A program made the translations under genes and the position numbers. Of a stretch of DNA of 64,000 bases, positions 1 through 9,647 are shown one piece after another. The notes under the pieces are model-generated. The model searched no databases and was not told where the DNA came from. It was given only the letters and a program-made list of their open reading frames with translations. The DNA is from Panorpa germanica (Eukaryota; Arthropoda; Insecta; Mecoptera; Panorpidae): NCBI GenBank assembly GCA_963678705.1, contig CAVMBN010000142.1, forward strand, positions 118,949 through 182,948. Direction: 5' to 3'. Within the stretch, counting starts at the first letter, position 1, and every line of letters begins with the position of its first letter.

Positions 1-1859
1 TACAAATTTGAGGTTATGTTTATAAGGCCGCGTGTACGCGTAATGAAAAATTCGTTTTTAACACTGGTTTTTAACTGTCAAACTTTTGTAAAAACACTTT
101 GTTTATGGTAAATTAACACAAATTTAAAACAAACTTAAATACTTTTCGTTTGACAAAGTATTTATATAATTTATTTAATTTTTTTCCATAATTAATTTCT
201 CACTTTTAATCACTTTTTTCACCTAAAGTAGCAGGAGCCGATCACACACATAGTAGATAGGAACGACTTGTGTTGCAAAGCAATATTAACGTCCTTGTAA
301 ACTAATACGTAGGTCTTCCATTTTGTATTAAGTCTCATCTGTTTTGCCAGAGCTTATGCATATATGCATTCAACTCTTTGGCAATATATTTGGTATCGTC
401 TCCAGATTTTTATCCTACAGCCGCATTAACTTTAAATCCTCGAAATTTGTCGCAATAATTTTAAATCATCAAAATTTGATTTTTTCAGTTCTAGCGTAAT
501 TTGTACTTGAGTAAGTGCATGAGTGATTTTTAAATCTAAAGGAATTGTCCCCAATATCACTTGCACCACTTCTGTAGATACAGTTCTGCAACAACGCGTC
601 ATCGTCAATAACATAGTTCTTTGCATGGAAGATCTGGAAGATTGATCCTGTAATACCATGCCGAAGCACAATACACAACTATTAGCATAAATGCCCCCTT
701 GTATAGTGTCGGCATAGTTGCCGAGTTTAAGCTTCATTCCGTCCTTGTGACACGCGCAAGGTGTGTTACAAGTTTATCATTCGTTGTTACTGTATTTGTT
801 TCGTAGCTTTGTAGCTTCAAGAAACTACAGTTTTTATATATAGCAGGTCGAGAACGGCTTTCTAGGGTTTCTGTACTATTTGCACCGATAAGGATCACAT
901 TATCGTTGGCAAAACATATGTCTACACAACCTTTCGAGTGAGAAACACAGTTCTCGTCGAATACCATGTTCCAGAGCTCAGGCCCCATTACAGATCGCTG
1001 AGGACAACCTTTAGATAGTTGCCTTTTCATGGAACGGTAATCGGTTTGTAAAATAATGTTCGACAAAGAAAATAGTTCTCCATAGCGCAGTAGACGTACC
1101 TATAGGTTTTTGCCGGTCAAATTCTTTGAAGGTCACTTGGCCACCGGACATCAACAAAGGCACACTGAATTTCTATAAATATCTCATATACATACTTGTA
1201 CTTATGCCTACTTACTTACCCTTTGTTTGTTACCATTGAATGTTCATGAACGATCAATCACTATTTCCAAGAAAACCGCATATATTGTTCACTTAATCAC
1301 TTATAACAATTAATACACTCTCATTATTATTTAAAACACGCATTTATATAAACTAATTCTTGTGTTTTAATATTATTTATAGTTAATGTTATTCGACTTA
1401 ATTGATAGTGGGCGGCAACCTTTTGTCTTCCGTATATTTGTAGTGTTTATATGAGGTCTTCCTTATATATCTCTACAGATTTCTTGAATTTTAAACCACT
1501 TGATGTTTTAGCACTAACACTAACCTAATTATTATCACTTTTTTTGTCTATCGCACTTATTAATGTCTTATATCAAACATCAAAGTTACAAATTTGAGGT
1601 TATGTTTATAAGACCGCGTGTACGCGTAATGAAAAATTCGTTTTTAACACTGGTTTCCAACTGTCAAACTTTTGTAAAAACACTTTGTTTAGGGTAAATT
1701 AACACAAATTTAAAACAAACTTAAATACTTTTCGTTTGAAAAAGTATTCATATAACTTATTTAATTTTTATCCATAATTAATTTCTCACTTTTAATCACT
1801 TTTTTCACCTAAAGTAGCAGGAGCCGATCACACACATAGTAGATAGGAACCACTTGTGT

Positions 1860-2765
1860 TGCAAAGCAATATTAACGTCCTTGTTAACCAATACGTCGGT
1901 CTTCCTTTTTGTATTAAGTCCCATCTGTCTTGCCAGAGCTTATGCATATATGCATTCATCTCTTTGGCAATATATTTAGTATCGTCTCCAGACTTTTATC
2001 CTACAGCCGCAATAACTTTAAATCCTCGAAATTTGTCGCATTAATTTTAAATCATCAAAATTTGATTTTTTCAGTTCTAGCGTAATTTGTACTTGAGTAA
2101 GTGCATGAGTGATTTTTAAATCTAAAGAAATTGTCCCCAATATCACTTGCACCACTTCTGTAGATATAGTTCTGCAACAACGCGTCATCGTCAATAACAT
2201 AGTTCTTTGCATGGAAGATCTGGAAGATTGATCCTGTAATACCATGCCGAAGCACAATACACAACTATTAGCATAAATGCCCCCTTGTATAGTGTCGGCA
2301 TAGTTGCCGAGTTTAAGCTTCATTCCGTCCTTGTGACACGCGCAAGGAGTGTTACAAGTTTATCATTCGTTGTTACTGTATTTGTTTCGTAGCTTTGTAG
2401 CTTCAAGAAACTACAGATTTTATATATAGCAGGTCGAGAACGGCTTTCTAGAATTTCTGTACTATTTGCACCGATAAGGATCACATTATCGTTGGCAAAA
2501 CATATGTCTACACAACCTTTCGAGTGAGAAACACAGTTCTCGTCGAATACCATGTTCCAGAGCTCAGGCCCCATTACGGATCGCTGAGGACAACCTTTAG
2601 ATAGTTGCCTTTTCATGGAACGGTAATCGGTTTGTAAAATAATGTGCGACAATGAAAATAGTTCTCCATAGCGCAGTAGACGTACCTATAGGTTTTTGCC
2701 GGTCTAATTCTTTGAAGGTCACTTGGCCACCGGACATCAACAAAGGCACACTGAATTTCTATAAA
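1860..2765 (-). pseudogene. Non-LTR retrotransposon ORF2 relic inside each satellite monomer (copy 2 shown)
   Basis: Read on the minus strand, this monomer shows the hallmarks of an R1-clade-like ORF2 in the right order. There is a motif A-like stretch (F-V-D-V...W-P-S-D-L, near 2713-2760), then K-G-C-P-Q (2581-2598), P-E-L-W-N, and the catalytic box at 2488-2499. Next come L-Y-K-G-like and S-T-E-V-V-Q-V-I-L-G...P/S-L-D-L stretches (2100-2190), and finally W-Q-D-R-W-D...K-G-R-P-T-Y (1890-1938). These lie in different frames, so the relic is frameshifted. It is far shorter than a full ORF2, with most of the endonuclease and RT-thumb regions missing. The catalytic box is F-A-N-D where active elements have F/Y-A-D-D. 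The 110-codon frame at 2320-2652 is the longest open piece. Equivalent relics occur in all ~30 monomers. Assignment to the R1 clade rests on motif resemblance only. Confidence 0.82.
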
Positions 2766-3437
2766 TATCTCATATACATACTTGTACTTATGCCTACTTA
2801 CTTACCATTTGTTTGTTACCATTGAATGTTCATGAACGATCAATCACTATTTCCAAGAAAACCGCATATATTGTTCACTTAATCACTTATAACAATTAAT
2901 ACACTCTCATTATTATTTAAAACACGCATTTATATAAACTAATTCTTGTGTTTTAATATTATTTATAGTTATTGTTATTCGACTTACTTGATAGTGGGCG
3001 GCAACCTTTTGTCTTCCGTATATTTGTAGTGTTTATATGTGGTCTTCCTTATATATCTCTACAGATTTCTTGAATTTTAAACCACTTGATGTTTTAGCAC
3101 TAACACTAACCTAATTATTATCACTTTTTTTGTCTATCGCACTAATTAATGTCTTATATCAAACATCAAAGTTACAAATTTGAGGTTATGTTTATGAGAC
3201 CGCGTGTACGCGTAATGAAAAATTTCTTTTTTAACACTGGTTTCCAACTGTCAAACTTTTGTAAGAACACTTTGTTTAGGGTAAATTTACACAAACTTAA
3301 AACAAACTTAAATACTTTTCGTTTGAAAAAGTATTCATATAATTTATTTAATTTTTTTCCATAATTAATTTCTCACTTTTAATCACTTTTTTCACCTAAA
3401 GTAGCAGGAGCCGATCACACAGATAGTAGATAGGAAC

Positions 3438-3443
3438 CACTTG
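3438..3443. other. Polinton target-site duplication, left copy (CACTTG)
   Basis: CACTTG directly precedes the left terminal inverted repeat and is repeated directly after the right one. Uninterrupted monomers carry a single CACTTG followed by TGTTGC at this point. A 6-bp duplication is the length known for Polinton/Maverick integration. Confidence 0.97.
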
Positions 3444-3642
3444 AGTAGTGGTACAAAGCCGTTTCTAGGACAGTTTTGAAGTTGAGTTGGAAATTATTGG
3501 GGTGGGGATGCATTTAGGTCACGATATGCAGAGGGGGCGTGACTATACTTGAAAGAATGTAAAAGGGGGCAAGGGTGGGGGCATATAGGTCATATAATCT
3601 AATGCCATGTATAGGATGTATTGCTATTGGTTTAGAAGATGA

Positions 3643-3650
3643 TGACGTCA
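3643..3650. promoter_or_regulatory. CRE-like palindrome TGACGTCA in left TIR
   Basis: This is a perfect 8-bp palindrome identical to the consensus CREB/ATF site. The same palindrome is kept at the mirror position in the right TIR (19497-19504). A TIR position upstream of both outward-proximal gene blocks would suit a promoter element. Function is inferred only. Confidence 0.35.
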
Positions 3651-3731
3651 GTACAGCATTTATCTCTAGGTACAGTCTCTTTAATATCCTAGGATATGAG
3701 TGAGAAAGCAGTAATATGAAAGAGTGAGATA

Positions 3732-3817
3732 GCGATATTAATAATTATGTGTGTGTTGGTATTGGTGTAGAAGAGCGATATTAATAATTATGCATGTGTT
3801 GGTATTGGTGTAGAAGA
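3732..3817. repeat. 43-bp tandem duplication inside left TIR
   Basis: Two adjacent copies begin GCGATATTAATAATTATG and end TTGGTATTGGTGTAGAAGA. They start at 3732 and 3775 and differ at only a couple of positions. The right TIR has a single equivalent of this segment, so the duplication is specific to the left end. Confidence 0.85.
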
Positions 3818-3880
3818 TATGTCCGTAATTATTGCATTCTTCGTCAATTTCCGGAAGCCAATCGTTTATGTTCGTATCCT

Positions 3881-4088
3881 CGATGTAGCTGTGGATGCAG
3901 TCGGTATATTCCCACTTATGTATTTTTATGTATGTATGCATATGTAAGGAGATTCTGTTGTTGGAGGTGGTATTTAATATGAAATGGTAGAGATGGTAAA
4001 TTAATGCATAAATGTCATTTAAATAGAGATGATGTTGAGCTGTAATTACAGAGTAATGTTTTCTTAGTTCAAGCTAAAGTTTAATAGT
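3881..4088 (+). promoter_or_regulatory. Left leader region upstream of the first rightward gene, possible 5'UTR intron
   Basis: This AT-rich stretch has no convincing coding frame. It contains a possible donor (CATAT then GTAAGG at 3944) and a pyrimidine-rich acceptor (TGTTTTCTTAG, ending at 4067) just before the ATG at 4089. That would fit a short leader intron of about 124 nt, comparable to the better supported introns at the right end. The evidence is weak. Confidence 0.25.
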
Positions 4089-4445
4089 ATGAACGGATTT
4101 AAGAATATTCCAGGCGTAACATGGTTGTTGGATTCGGGTGATATACGCGTCGGCATTGACAGTGAAGATAGATATTATGTGCAGGATATAACTGACGATT
4201 TTGATATAGATGACTGTGATTCAGAGGATATGACGGATGAAGAAAAGAAGACATACGAGAAAATTATTAAGAGTTATGCTGATGAAATAATAATAGGTCA
4301 CGAAGAAATTGAAATACAGGAAGAAGATTCTGATGTGGAAATCATAGAATTATTAGACGATGATAATGAAGTTATTGAAATATTAGACTCTGACGATGAA
4401 ATTGTAGAAGTGTTAGACTCTGATGACGAAATTGTAAAAGTATAA
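4089..4445 (+). CDS. Acidic hypothetical protein, 118 aa
   Basis: I do not recognise a family. The frame opens with ATG at 4089 and runs 118 codons. Composition becomes strongly acidic: Asp/Glu dominate from about residue 30 to the end. The last ~30 residues are an imperfect 10-residue repeat of the type D-S-D-D-E-I-V-E-V-L, encoded by a 30-bp tandem repeat near 4366-4442. There is no signal peptide or membrane segment. It is the first rightward gene inside the left TIR, directly ahead of the polymerase, and a poly(A) signal AATAAA follows at 4486-4491. The position suggests an early or regulatory product, but that is inference. The repeat-rich tail could be fast-evolving. Confidence 0.6.
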   Translation: MNGFKNIPGVTWLLDSGDIRVGIDSEDRYYVQDITDDFDIDDCDSEDMTDEEKKTYEKIIKSYADEIIIGHEEIEIQEEDSDVEIIELLDDDNEVIEILDSDDEIVEVLDSDDEIVKV

Positions 4446-4553
4446 CATAGTGGTTAATGCATATTTTTTTATGTAAAATTATATAAATAAATGAACTTTT
4501 AAAAACAATTGTGATTTATATTTTGATTTTGAAACTGAAATATATAAGTTACA

Positions 4554-7500
4554 ATGGATAACGGTTGTAAGATTATTAAGCATATGAGAACAATTATTGA
4601 ACATTTGAATAGTTCAAATTATTCAAGTATTCAGTGGAAAAAGTGGTCTGATTATAATAAAATAAATATAAAGTTGTTAAATAAGTTATTAAAAAATAAT
4701 AAAAATACCTATTCAGTTGGATATAAGCGAGGCATTGAAAGCAATATAAGTGACTTAAAATATTTTCAAACATTGTTAGAAAATAAACAAAAAGTTGGAG
4801 GAGGAACTATAAATAGTTTAAAACGTAGTGATCGGATTAAATGGCAGGAAATAAATTCATCATTTAAAGGACGTGTTAGAACAAGAGTGTTAATTATTTT
4901 AAGTCACATTGATCCATTACAATTTTTGAACGATGCATTTTATATGTTTGCATCAAGAATTAAAAATGCTTTGAAAAAATATAGTGCTTTAAAAGTAAAC
5001 GTAATATTTTGTGGTGAATTTGTTTTACCATCAGCTAAAGAAGAAGAACATATATTTGAATACAAATATTTTAATACTAAAAATAATGAAATTTTTGTAT
5101 CAACAGATTTAAAACATTGGTATAAGGAAAATGTTATTAATGTTGTATTAAAAGATTTAAAAACTTTTTAAGAAAATCAAAGTGGATGGGCTCTATATAA
5201 AATAGTGAATATGATAGTAAATATAAATCAATTTGTTCCATTTTATGGTTCATCATTTATTGACTTACCAGTTGAAATAAAACGAAAAAAGGCTGTAATA
5301 AATGTTCAGAATAAAGATGATAAATGTTTTGTATGGGCAGTATTATCTGCACTTTATCCATCAAAAATTCATGGCGAGAGAGTATCGTCTTATAAGAAAT
5401 ATATAAATTGTCTTAATTTAAATGGTGTAAAATTTCCAATGACGTTATCACAAGTTTTAAAATTTGAAAAACTAAATAATATATCAATAAATGTGTATAT
5501 TTTAAAAAAGAGCAAGAAAACATTTGTAACTATTCCTGCATATGTTAGTAAAACATATGAAAGTAAACATATTCATTTATTAATGATTCAAAGTGGTTAT
5601 GAATTTGAAGAAGAAGAAGAAGAGGATGAAGAAGATGTTGTTTAAAGTAATAATGAGGAATGCGACAATAAAATAAAATTTCATTTTTGTTGGATAAAGA
5701 ATTTATCAAGACTTGTTAGTAATCAACTTTCAAAAACAAGTCATAAAAAATTTATAAGTGATCGATGTTTACATTTCTTTAGAGATGAGTGCAAGTTTAA
5801 GGAACATTTACAAGACTGTGTTGGATTAGGACTGAGACCAGTTAAACCGATAATGCCAGTTGAAAATTCTAATATACTTGAGTTTAAAAACTTTAAGAGA
5901 AACATTAGAAATGCATGTGTTATTTATGCAGACTTTGAAAGTATATTGGATAGTAATGTGACAAATATTGAAACCAAGGGGGTATATCAAACACATATTG
6001 CACATCGCGTTGGATATTATGTAAAATATTCATATGATGACTCTAAATCTTATTATAATAGTTATCGTGGTGAAGATTGCGTTCAGTGGTTTGTAAATGA
6101 ATTAAAAGAGATTGCTTATAATGTTGAGGATATAATAAAAAATGTATTACCAATGAAAACATTGACGGCTCAACAAAAGGTGGAATATTTAAATGCAATA
6201 AATTGTCATATATGTGAAAAACCGTTGCAACAAGACCGTGTTCGAAATCATTGTCATTTAACAGGAAATTATAGAAGACCAGCTCCTAATGAATGTAATT
6301 TAAATTATAATGAAAGTTGTGTGATTCCAATAATTTTTCACAATTTATCATCTTATGATTCACATTTTATAATAATTGATTTAGCTACTGGAATAAGTGG
6401 AAGAACCTCTGTGCTACCAATTAATAAAGAAAAATATATTTCATTTACGAAATATGTGTATGGAACTAATATTTCATTAAGATTTATTGATTCATATCGA
6501 TTTATGGCTAGTTCTTTAAATAATTTAGCATCATATTTACCAAATAATAAACTTAAAATTTTAAAATCAGAATTTAACAATTTAAGCAATGAAGAATTTA
6601 CTTTGTTAAGTAAAAAAGGTGTATTTCCTTATGATTATATAAATTCCTGGGAAAAGTTAAATGAGACAGCTTTACCACCTCAGGATAATTTTTTTAATTT
6701 ATTAAATGATAGTAACTTATCTGATGTAGATTACAAACATGCACAAGATGTATGGAATACATTTCATATTAAAACACTAGGTGAATATTCCGATTTGTAC
6801 TTAAAAACCGATGTGTTATTACTTTGCGACATATTTGAAAATTTTCGAGATAATTGTTTAGAGACGTACAAATTAGATCCAGTGCATTATGTTTCTGCTC
6901 CAGGCTTAGCATGGGATTCTATGTTAAAAATTACAAAAATTAAACTTGAATTGTTTACTGATATAAATATGTGGCTATTTATAGAGAAGGGTATCAGAGG
7001 TGGTATAAGTCAATGTTCAAACAGATATGCAGAGGCCAATAACAAATACATGAATGAAAAGTATAAACCTGAATTACCTTCTAAATATTTAATGTATTTG
7101 GATGTTAATAACTTATACGGTCATGCAATGTCTCAATTCCTACCTTATGGAAATTTTAAATGGTTAAACAACCAGAAAATATTGGAAATAAGTAATATTA
7201 TATGCAATTTGTCAGAAACTAGCAATACTAGTTACATTTTAGAAGTAGATTTAACTTATCCTCAAAGTTTACATAATCTCCATAAAGATTTACCGCTTTG
7301 TCCTGAGCATTGTATTGCAATAGGAAGTAAACATAAAAAACTTTTAACTACTTTATATGATAAGGAGAAATATATAATTCATTATAGTAATTTAAAGCAA
7401 TGTATACATTTAGGAATGCAAGTATCAAAAATACATCGAGTTTTAAAATTTAGTCAATCATCGTGGCTAAAAAACTATATCGATTTAAATACAGAAAAAA

Positions 7501-8346
7501 GAAAAATGGCTAAAAAATGATTTTGAAAAAAACTTGTATAAATTAATGAATAATAGTGTATTTGGTAAGACAATGGAAAATGTTAGAAAACATCGTGATA
7601 TAAAATTAAAAACAAAATGGGGTGGTCGATATGGAGTAAAAAGTTTAATAGCACGACCTAATTTTCATAGCCGAACAATTTTTAATAAAAATGTTGTGGC
7701 TATTGAACTATTAAAACCTAATATTACATTTAATAAACCTATATATGTTGGCTTTTCAATATTAGATTTATCTAAAACAGTAATGTATGATTTTCATTAC
7801 AATTATATGCAAAAAGAATTTTTTAATAATAATTTAAAGTTATTATATATTGATACTGACTCGTTAATATATGAAATTATTACATCAGATATTTATGAAA
7901 CTATAAAACGGGATATAAATAAGTTTGATACAAGTGATTATAAAGAATATAATCAATATAATATTCCCCGTGTAAATAAAAAGGTATTGGGTTTAATGAA
8001 GGATGAAAATAACGGTAAAATTACGACTCACTTTATAGGACTAAGATCGAAAATGTATACAATAAAAGTTAATAATCATGTTATTATAAAAAAAATAAAA
8101 GGAATAAAGACAAGTGTAGTGAAATACCATATTTCTTTTAAAGATTATGAAAATTGTTTAAGAACTTTAAATGAAAAAAACTGTACTCAAAGAGGAATAG
8201 TTTCAAAATTGCATAATGTGTACTCTATTAAGCAAACAAAAATTGCTTTAAGTCCATTTGATGATAAACGGTGTATTATAAAAAATAGTACCGATACTTT
8301 GCCTTGGGGTTTTGATAGTTTTAGTGAGAGCGATTTATTGTTATAA
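4554..8346 (+). pseudogene. polB: Protein-primed family B DNA polymerase (Polinton PolB), broken by two stops and a frameshift
   Basis: Replicates the element's linear DNA using a protein primer. One reading frame starts at ATG 4554, with an in-frame TAA just upstream. It is interrupted by TAA at 5169-5171 and TAA at 5643-5645; sense reading resumes in the same frame after each (S-G-W-A-L at 5181-5195; W-I-K-N-L-S-R-L after 5690). A one-base shift at the A-run 7512-7517 then moves the frame to end at 8346. Visible parts: Exo I Y-A-D-F-E-S (~5925), a Cys/His cluster C-H-I-C...H-C-H-L (6200-6260), Exo II-like F-H-N-L-S-S-Y-D (6337-6360), motif A D-V-N-N-L-Y-G (7101-7121), motif B-like N-N-S-V-F-G-K (7546-7568) and motif C Y-I-D-T-D-S (7849-7863). 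The span of ~1,264 codons is normal for Polinton PolB. The frameshift separates motif A from B and C, so no active enzyme is expected from this copy. A poly(Glu) run precedes the second stop. Assembly error at the A-run cannot be excluded. Confidence 0.93.
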
Positions 8347-8364
8347 GTATATTTTTAATGTAAA

Positions 8365-8400
8365 AATAAATACATATTTATAATAACCAATAGTTTTATT
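8365..8400. terminator. Bidirectional poly(A) signals between convergent polymerase and integrase genes
   Basis: The 65-bp gap between two convergent genes holds AATAAA on the plus strand at 8365-8370 and its reverse complement TTTATT at 8395-8400. The latter is AATAAA for the leftward transcript. Each lies close to the stop codon it would serve. Confidence 0.6.
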
Positions 8401-8411
8401 TATTTAAAATG

Positions 8412-9341
8412 TTATACAATATTTTTAGCATCTATCCAACTGTTATGACATTTTTCTAAACCTAACCACTTTACAAAAACTCTTTTTCCTTTTTTCTGTA
8501 AAACTTTCTTAACTAGATATATATCTGGATATTTTGTTTTTTGTAGTTCTTGTTCGTAAAACGCGCCTGCAATTGATTGGCCAAGAGAATCATTAAGTAA
8601 ATATGTGACTGGATTAGTTAGTTGTACTTTTGATATAGTAAATATTTCGGTACCCCAGTTAGGAGTATACCCTTTTGCAAATAATGATTTGGTTTTGCTT
8701 AAACGAACATAATCTCCAACTTTATATCGACTTAAACCGACCCTTTTTATTCTATTGTATACATTTCCTAATAATTTTTTTTCATTTTTCATTGATACTT
8801 GAGATGGCTTTATATTAATTGTTAAATGATGAGTATTATTATATTTCTTAACAAGTGCATCAATGTTATTAATCCAATTATAGTTGCCTTTTATACTAAA
8901 ATATTTCCACATGGCATTTTTTAGAGTTCTATTAAATCTTTCAACCATCGATGCTTTCATATTACTAAATGTACTATAATGGTTTATATCATACGAATCT
9001 ATAACTTTTTTAAATTCAGTGTTATAAAATTTCTTTCCGTTACCTGTTTGTAAGTTTTTCGAAACCTTATTCTTATTTTTTAATAAAATATTTTCAAATG
9101 CAACAGTAACGTTTTTTGCAGATTTTGATTTTACTGGAACTGCCCATGCATATTTAGAAAATATATCAATTACTGTGAGTAAATACTTGTAACCTTTGTT
9201 TTCTTTTGCATACGGAATCATTTCTACTAAATCAGCTTGCCAAGAATCATTTAGACCTTTTATGATTACATGTCTACGCTTATAGTTTTTAAGTGCAGGT
9301 TTATGTAACTCATTAATTATACCAATTTTTGTTTTGCTCAT
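8412..9341 (-). CDS. int: Polinton integrase with C-terminal chromodomain; second catalytic Asp replaced by Gly
   Basis: Retrovirus-like DDE integrase that inserts the element and generates the 6-bp duplication. The frame is 309 codons from ATG 9341. The rve core shows D37 in W-Q-A-D-L-V-E-M and T-V-I-D-I-F-S-K-Y-A-W (residues 56-66). It also has T-G-N-G-K-K-F-Y-N (99-107) and E134 in S-M-V-E-R-F-N-R-T-L. The second catalytic position, which should be Asp, is Gly100 (codon 9042-9044, GGT on the minus strand), one transition away from GAT. The chromodomain lies at about residues 265-309, with V-K-W-L-G and N-S-W-I. No N-terminal His/Cys zinc finger is visible in the frame. The open frame is undamaged, but catalysis should be lost. 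It is convergent with the polymerase gene. Confidence 0.93.
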   Translation of the reverse strand: MSKTKIGIINELHKPALKNYKRRHVIIKGLNDSWQADLVEMIPYAKENKGYKYLLTVIDIFSKYAWAVPVKSKSAKNVTVAFENILLKNKNKVSKNLQTGNGKKFYNTEFKKVIDSYDINHYSTFSNMKASMVERFNRTLKNAMWKYFSIKGNYNWINNIDALVKKYNNTHHLTINIKPSQVSMKNEKKLLGNVYNRIKRVGLSRYKVGDYVRLSKTKSLFAKGYTPNWGTEIFTISKVQLTNPVTYLLNDSLGQSIAGAFYEQELQKTKYPDIYLVKKVLQKKGKRVFVKWLGLEKCHNSWIDAKNIV

Positions 9342-9363
9342 ACTTATTATTACACAAAATTTA

Positions 9364-9591
9364 TTAAGAACTAATATCTAAACTATGTTTTGTTTTTAAT
9401 TCTGTAATTAATGTTGCAATTTTTTTATTTACTTCAATAAAATTTTGAAAGTTATTAATATAAGCATCATGAATATCTTTCTCTGCAGCTTTTAAACGCC
9501 TATCTATAATAATTAAATCATTTTTAGATACTGTTTCGTGCCGAGTAATTTTTTTCTTATGTATGTGTACTCCAAATTTGTTAATAGTCAT
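9364..9591 (-). CDS. Small hypothetical Polinton protein, 75 aa
   Basis: A short frame of 75 codons sits immediately upstream of the integrase in the same leftward block, with about 20 bp between them. It opens with M-T-I-N-K-F-G-V-H-I-H-K and then becomes a charged, probably helical segment (residues 25-70, rich in Lys, Glu, Ile and Asn, possibly coiled coil). I cannot assign a function. Small basic-N-terminus ORFs at this place are known from related elements, so a structural or DNA-binding role is possible but not shown. The start ATG at 9591 is the only reasonable choice. Confidence 0.55.
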   Translation of the reverse strand: MTINKFGVHIHKKKITRHETVSKNDLIIIDRRLKAAEKDIHDAYINNFQNFIEVNKKIATLITELKTKHSLDISS

Positions 9592-9647
9592 GTAACTTAC
9601 ATGAGTAGTTATAAATTAATGAAAAAGAAGGGAATGTGTTTAAGTAT

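Larger units (their letters stand above)
1..3443. repeat. Macrosatellite array, left arm (~1,586-bp monomer)
   Basis: Head-to-tail tandem repeat with a period of 1,586-1,587 bp. A convenient phase marker is the hexamer CACTTG followed by TGTTGCAAAGC. It lies at 265 (as GACTTG) and 1851, and again at 3438, where the Polinton interrupts the monomer. Copies differ by scattered substitutions and rare indels. About 900 bp of each monomer is a minus-strand retrotransposon ORF2 relic. The remaining ~680 bp is AT-rich and non-coding, apart from a short CG-containing patch (for example CGCGTGTACGCG near 1616). Open frames on the plus strand here are antisense shadows of the relic. The array continues past the left edge of the window. 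Confidence 0.97.
3444..3880 (+). repeat. Polinton left terminal inverted repeat
   Basis: The sequence matches the reverse complement of 19172-19703 with few mismatches up to about 3880 (TTCGTATCCT against TTCGTGTCCT). It includes a GGGGTGGGG tract, AGGGGGCAAGGGTGGGGG, a perfect TGACGTCA palindrome at 3643-3650 and a local 43-bp tandem duplication (3732-3774 and 3775-3817). It is about 437 bp long. Homology stops abruptly at CGATGTAGCT. No credible gene lies in it. Confidence 0.92.

Noticed and set aside
356..369. ATGCATATATGCAT perfect palindrome in each monomer as a protein-binding site
   Set aside because: It is perfect in many monomers but changed in several (ATGCATGTATGCAT at 27726, ATGCATATTTGCAT at 24553), lies in the ORF2 relic, and is the kind of match AT-rich DNA gives by chance.
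734..1066. Active retrotransposon or functional reverse transcriptase
   Set aside because: Only fragments of the RT domain remain in mixed frames, and the catalytic box has lost an Asp.
1856..2044. Repeated 62-codon plus-strand frame with a hydrophobic stretch in almost every monomer
   Set aside because: It begins with GTG and is the antisense of the retrotransposon C-terminal region (W-Q-x-x-R-W box). Its recurrence follows from the satellite period, so it is not a membrane protein gene.
2055..2264. Repeated 69-codon minus-strand frame (M-C-I-V-L-R-H-G-I...)
   Set aside because: It overlaps the S-T-E-V-V-Q-V frame of the same relic in another phase and has no independent family resemblance; I treat it as a shadow frame.
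3794..3982. 62-codon Cys/Tyr/Arg-rich plus-strand ORF across the left TIR edge
   Set aside because: It runs through the 43-bp duplication and TIR boundary, has no family resemblance, and the right TIR does not keep an equivalent frame.
6353..6589. 78-codon minus-strand ORF inside the polymerase
   Set aside because: It is antisense to the well supported PolB frame with no own motif.
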